The notes beneath the pieces were generated by a model. The model was not told the DNA's origin, searched no databases, and saw nothing but the letters and a program-made list of their open reading frames with translations. Positions 59,936 through 64,000 of a stretch of 64,000 nucleotides of DNA are shown here, in pieces (positions within the stretch are counted from its first letter, which is position 1; each line of letters starts with the position of its first letter). Source of the stretch: Dermatemys mawii (Eukaryota > Chordata > Testudines > Dermatemydidae); assembly GCA_007922305.1 (NCBI GenBank), contig ML677385.1, forward strand, positions 9,682,470 through 9,746,469. The letters run 5' to 3'. A program made the translations under genes and the position numbers.

Positions 59936-61484
59936 GTGTTCCGGGTAGCAGGCTGTGGTGTCTCCTCTTTATCCCCAAAAACCTGCTGCTAGGTAAGTGG
60001 TGGTAGGCAGACACATTTGGAGAGAGGTGTGGGTATTCTTTAACTGAATAATTTATAACCCAATGATGATTTGATTTGGATCAGGGGTGGGGAAATGATC
60101 TGTTGTGAGTGGCAGGGAGATTCTTTAAAAAGAAATGACCTGTCCTTAGGAAAACAAAACAGACAGACTGGGGTCAAAAACATACATTGAAAACAGTTAA
60201 TAGAAATAATTGACTGTTGTCAGCCAAAACAAAGTAAATAGAATGATGCATTGCAGCATTTTAGCTGGAGGTGTGTCATTGGCACACTCTGGAGTGTGCA
60301 GGTCAGGTGCATGATCCAAAAAGAACGTAGACTGTAAATAATATTTTACTCCGTTAAGGCTTTTAAAAGACAAACCAGTTTTAGCTGCTAAACATTTCAT
60401 TTATATCTATTTGTATTATTAATATCTCTGAATAATGTGTAAAGAAGCCTTTCTTGTGCCACTTGGTAAATTACTGTGTACATTCTATGTAATATGCCCA
60501 TGCAAAGTCTATTTGTCACAGTGTTATTATGGACGTAATGACAAACTGTGAATATGAAGCAGACAGTTTGTCCTCTGAGGAGAGGAAAGGTATGATAAAA
60601 AAGGATAGTTGCTCCATCTAGTGTTTAACATTTAGTGAATGTTAGCAAAATCATAACTTTTATTCTATAGGTTTTTATTTTAAATAAATATTTTCATGAT
60701 ATATTAAAAGGGATTATGCCAGACTTTGCTTTTCAGTTCATTCTCTTTGCATTTCCAGCAATATCTAATTTTGAATTTTGTGTTGTAAAAATAGCAGTAA
60801 CTGTTTTAAGAGGTTAATTTTATTAACATCTGTTGTTTTCAGTTGGGCCTTTGTTGAACTGCAAATTGTGTAAACCCTAGCTGTGTGCAGGCTGACAAGC
60901 ACTTTATCTCCAGCTATGTGCTGGAGCTTGTTTGACCCTTGTCCACTTGTGTATGATGTTGTTCTTTATTATATAACCATACTTAGCTAGTCTAAAATGG
61001 GAGGATTCAGGCATCTGAAATTTTGGTAGTGTTCCTGGGTTATGCAGTGTTTGTGAGGGCAACATTAATTACGAGGTTCAGGTGACAACAAAATCACATT
61101 TTGTTGAAAACATAGGGGGCAATTTCTGAAGATTTTCCTGGTGCATAGCTATGATAGGTGGCTTGCTGTAGACTAGGTCTAAATATATATGTAAATCAAT
61201 GGATGTGACATTAATACAGCTTGCTAGTGCCTCACTTTTGCTGTGAATGGATGAAGATCTAAGGCAGCATAATTTTAATCCATCATGGCTTCTGGCTGAT
61301 TGTCAGATTGATATCTCCCTCATCGTAAAATAGGTGACCTCAAGCACCAGGGGAAAGGGATGAAGAACAGGCCCTCTCAATATATGTGCCAATTCAGAGA
61401 AAAGAACTGTGAGTACGTCTCTGATAAATAGGATAAAGTGTACAAATGTAGTGGAGGAGCAAGACTTTAAAAATGGCAACTTGG

Positions 61485-61570
61485 CTGACACACTGAGGAT
61501 TCAACCAAGGGCCTCCAGAGCTAAAAGCAGCACTTATATAGTTTGAACTAAAGAGACAAAGCTCCCTAGT
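61485..61570 (-). repeat. Possible tRNA-derived relic
   Basis: The minus strand reads TTTAGTTCAAACTATATAAG, GCTTTTAGCTCTGGAGGCCC, TTGGTTGAATCCTC, with a B-box-like GGTTGAATCC and a weak A-box. No cloverleaf could be completed, so this is a SINE relic at best, not a tRNA gene. Confidence 0.3.
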
Positions 61571-63119
61571 TGGGGACTGTAAAAACTCATCCCCTTTAGG
61601 GAGTGTCCCGAAGCAGGATCTCTAGCACTCACTCACCATTGGACTACACAGACTATTACCAGATGTGCCTGTTACTTTGGGGTATGCTCATTTATTGGGG
61701 TTACTCTTCTGAGGTGGGGGGTGGAATCTGTAATTCTATCAATGTACTGCTTGTATCACTGTGTTCTCATACGAAGCTCTACTTCTCTCTTCTGCAAGTT
61801 CCCTCCCAATGGAGCGATCTTACAGAACCTAGGTCCCTGGGTTCTTCGAGCCCCAGAATCAGACAAACAAACATTAACAGAGAGCATCTGAGAGGACCAG
61901 GTTAATCACTTACCCCAAGATGACCCCTTATATGTCCCTGGACTCAGCAGGCTGTGTTGAACAGCATGTCCAAGCTGCCACTCTCATATGCCCCAGATTT
62001 AGCATGTCCCTATCCCCACTTTTACATTACAATTGTTCTGGTGGTAACCCACTTGATGAGCAAAAACCCACAGGATTTTTGAGCGCTGCAGGGATCTTTA
62101 GCTTAGGTACGAGGAGCGTTGCTGCATAGAGAGAGAGAGACAACCAGCTTAACCATGCAAGTTATTTATTGTCAGGTAATAAGCATACAAGGGGAGCCAA
62201 ACAAACAAAACAGTTATAACATTAAATCTAACTTAAATTTGATTACAAAACTCAGGGTTAGAAAACTATAACTGATCACACAAGTCAAGGTCAGAAGGCT
62301 ATACCTAAAGAGAGAGAGAGAGAGAGCTGGGTTCTCACCACTCCATGAAGCTTGAATTGATAGGGGTTCCCAGGTGGTGGTGGTACCTGAGGGTCTTGGA
62401 GTGCTGGAGACGGGCACAGATCAGTCAGGAGAAGATGAAGTCCCAGTGGAACTGATGCAGATTTTGGATCCAGGCATCAGAGCACTTACTTGAGCATGGG
62501 TAGGGGGTTTTGTCGGGAAAGAACAGTGGTTCAAGGGAGAACACTAGATTTGTTTGTGGGTAAACTGATGGCTCTTGGGAGTACACCAAAGTTGTTTTGT
62601 TCAGGCTAGACAATAGGAACTGCTCGTTCCTGGCTATGGGGGTGGTCCTTCAAGGGAGCTCGCAATGCAGTTAGGCAGCTTCCATATTTTGGATACCAAT
62701 AAAGGATTTATTACTAGAATTAGTCTGATAATTACTGAGCTGGGAGTGTGCACAGGTGTGGGCTCATTAACATCTGGAGCAGAGATTCCCCATCATGCAG
62801 TGCTTTCCTGGTTCCAGTGTTTCTTGCTTTGGAATCTCTGTTCTCCAGTCTGTATGCTAAAGGGGATGCCTCCTTGTCCTGTCTTCAATGCAATAAGGCT
62901 AGGGGAGTTTCCTTAATCCTGTCACCCTTGTCCGGATAGGGTTAGGTGCGTCTTCCACTGCCTTTTCATTGCTTTTTTTTTAGTCTTTCTTCTGATCGGC
63001 TTTGGTTCAAGGAGAGGCTAGGGAAGGGGACACAGCTGCTAGGTAACAAGACACAATATTCAGAGGTGCTGTATAGAAATGCCCTTTCTACCTATGCTAC
63101 TTTGCTCTGAATTGTCACA
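61570..63119 (-). repeat. LTR-like repeat of about 1.5 kb
   Basis: Read on the minus strand it starts TGTGACAATTCAGAGC at 63119. The same first eight bases open the LTR-like repeat at 26761. An AATAAA on the minus strand is near 62168, and the block contains GA microsatellites (62130-62140, 62308-62326). No open frame resembles a viral gene. The low-coordinate end and target duplication are unresolved, so LTR identity is inference. Confidence 0.4.
62308..62326. repeat. (AG)n microsatellite
   Basis: This is a run of about nine AG units within the LTR-like block. Confidence 0.9.
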
Positions 63120-63824
63120 TATACTAAGAAGACCTGTTGTCCGTCCCCTTACACCGGTGCTTGAAATCACTCATTTTAGGATGAGGGAGATATCAATCCG
63201 ACAACCAGCCAGACATCGTCATGGATTAAAATGATGCTGCTTTATACTTTCAGCCATTGACAGCAAAAGTGAAGAAATAGCAAGCTGTATTAATGTCACA
63301 CACACTGATTTACATAGATACCTGGACCTACTACTCTACTGCAAGCCACACATTTTCACTGGGCCCCAGCTCGAAATGGTTGCATGTGCACTTCCATGAC
63401 ATTCAAGTTATGAGCCTATATGTGTGGAAGTTTGAATAGCTCATGCCCATAAATTCCCAAATGATCTTGTAATTTTAGTGTGCCTCTACATACAACGTAA
63501 CTTTCAAAATAGCCCTCACTTCCTGCACATAAATAAATAAATGCTTAATACAAAACATTGGCTTCTATCAAATATTCTTTGAAAATCAGGGCCATAATAT
63601 TCCTTTAAATAAACCAATGGTAATCTCAGTTTAAACTAAAAATTTCCTTGATTTTCTTTGTTGGAGAAGACATGCAAATTTGACTGTCAAGTGATTTAGA
63701 TACTTGAGCTTTATGGGCTCACATACGTCAGTGATGATGCATTCAAAATGTCTGGTTAGACAGCTGTCTGTCCATATATTCTTAATTGTTATTACTTGTT
63801 ATTTTGATTACGATAGCATCCAGG

Positions 63825-63975
63825 AGTCCAAATCAGGATCAGGGCTCTTCTTTGCTTAGTGCTTTACAAGTACACTGTAAAGGCAATCTCTTTTCTGAGG
63901 AGGTTAAAATCTAGATTAAGACATGACACAAGTCGGTGTAACAGACACTTGGAAGGAATAGGCATGGAGGAGAGG
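63825..63975 (+). repeat. Ancient L3/MIR-like remnant
   Basis: GATCAGGGCTCTTCTTTGCTTAGTGCTTTACAAGTACACTGTAAAGGCAATCTC and GAGGTTAAAATCTAGATTAAGACATGACAC follow the amniote repeat order GGCCCCATTGTGCTAGGCGCTGTACAAAC ... AGCTTACAATCTAAATAGACAAGAC. It is highly diverged. Confidence 0.45.
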
Positions 63976-64000
63976 CTAAATGGGAAATATATAATTTGTG

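Larger units (their letters stand above)
1..64000 (+). other. DMD: Dystrophin gene, internal segment (intron 11 part to intron 17 part)
   Basis: The whole window lies within one gene. Six exons on the + strand, each with AG acceptor and GT donor, join in frame into a continuous spectrin-repeat rod sequence. Exon lengths 151, 120, 102, 108, 180 and 176 bp and their phases equal human DMD exons 12-17 (c.1332 to c.2168 in the usual human numbering, from established knowledge). Residue stretches such as EPLGPDLEDLK in exon 12, GFKDQNEMLSSLQKLA in exon 15 and ELPPPPP in exon 17 fit dystrophin better than its paralogue utrophin, which shares the exon layout. Dystrophin links subsarcolemmal actin to the membrane dystroglycan complex in muscle. 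The first and last exons, the promoters and the 3' end lie outside the window. I see no antisense or nested gene in the introns. Confidence 0.96.
53808..64000 (+). other. DMD: DMD intron 17, 5' part (at least 10,193 bp)
   Basis: The intron starts with a strong donor gtgaga. Exon 18 (124 bp in humans, starting within a V/L-D-V-D-I motif) was looked for and is not in the window. Contents are hAT elements at 55115-55460, 56636-57280 and 58758-58888, an ancient L3/MIR-like snippet near 55620-55680, a MIR-type SINE (59740-59935), an LTR-like block (61570-63119), and an L3-like remnant at 63825-63975. I recognise nothing in 53815-55100, 57290-58750, 58900-59730, 59940-61480 and 63125-63820. Confidence 0.9.

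Noticed and set aside
61485..61570. Functional tRNA gene on the minus strand
   Set aside because: Only a B-box-like motif and a weak A-box exist; no cloverleaf or terminator could be drawn.
53808..64000. Exon 18 of DMD
   Set aside because: No 124-bp segment with splice sites and a repeat 4 helix A motif was seen; intron 17 must continue past the window.

Overview
The window is vertebrate nuclear DNA and almost certainly comes from a turtle. It carries an internal part of one very large gene on the + strand: dystrophin (DMD). Six exons can be read with consensus splice sites. Their lengths, 151, 120, 102, 108, 180 and 176 bp, equal those of human DMD exons 12 to 17. Together they encode spectrin-like repeat 2, repeat 3, hinge 2 and the first residues of repeat 4 of the rod domain. 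The window opens inside intron 11 and closes inside intron 17. No start codon, stop codon, promoter or polyadenylation site of the gene lies here, and I see no second gene on either strand.

Layout: intron 11 (part) 1-5580; exon 12 5581-5731; intron 12 to 14225; exon 13 14226-14345; intron 13 to 29790; exon 14 29791-29892; a 100-bp intron 14; exon 15 29993-30100; intron 15 to 40960; exon 16 40961-41140; intron 16 to 53631; exon 17 53632-53807; intron 17 (part) to 64000. Exon 12 ends on a codon boundary, exons 13 to 16 are all multiples of three, and exon 17 ends two bases into a codon.

The introns are AT-rich and full of interspersed repeats whose mix points to Testudines. There are six CR1 LINE fragments, one of them internally deleted and interrupted by a transposon. 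At least seven non-autonomous hAT DNA transposons can be delimited to the base by terminal inverted repeats and 8-bp target duplications. A fold-back repeat carries the hAT transposase C-terminus in both arms. There is also one solo LTR with a perfect 5-bp duplication, several more LTR-like blocks, and MIR/CORE-type SINEs. Four short repeat tails have a layout resembling degenerate hammerhead ribozyme cores, as described for Penelope-like elements.

No prokaryote-style system (operon, CRISPR array, defence island) is present, and I found no convincing undescribed gene. The observations most worth following are the hammerhead-like repeat tails, the fold-back hAT element, the 65-bp near-perfect palindrome shortly upstream of exon 17, the 9-nt tandem acceptor of exon 17, and the consistent antisense orientation of the LTR-type insertions.
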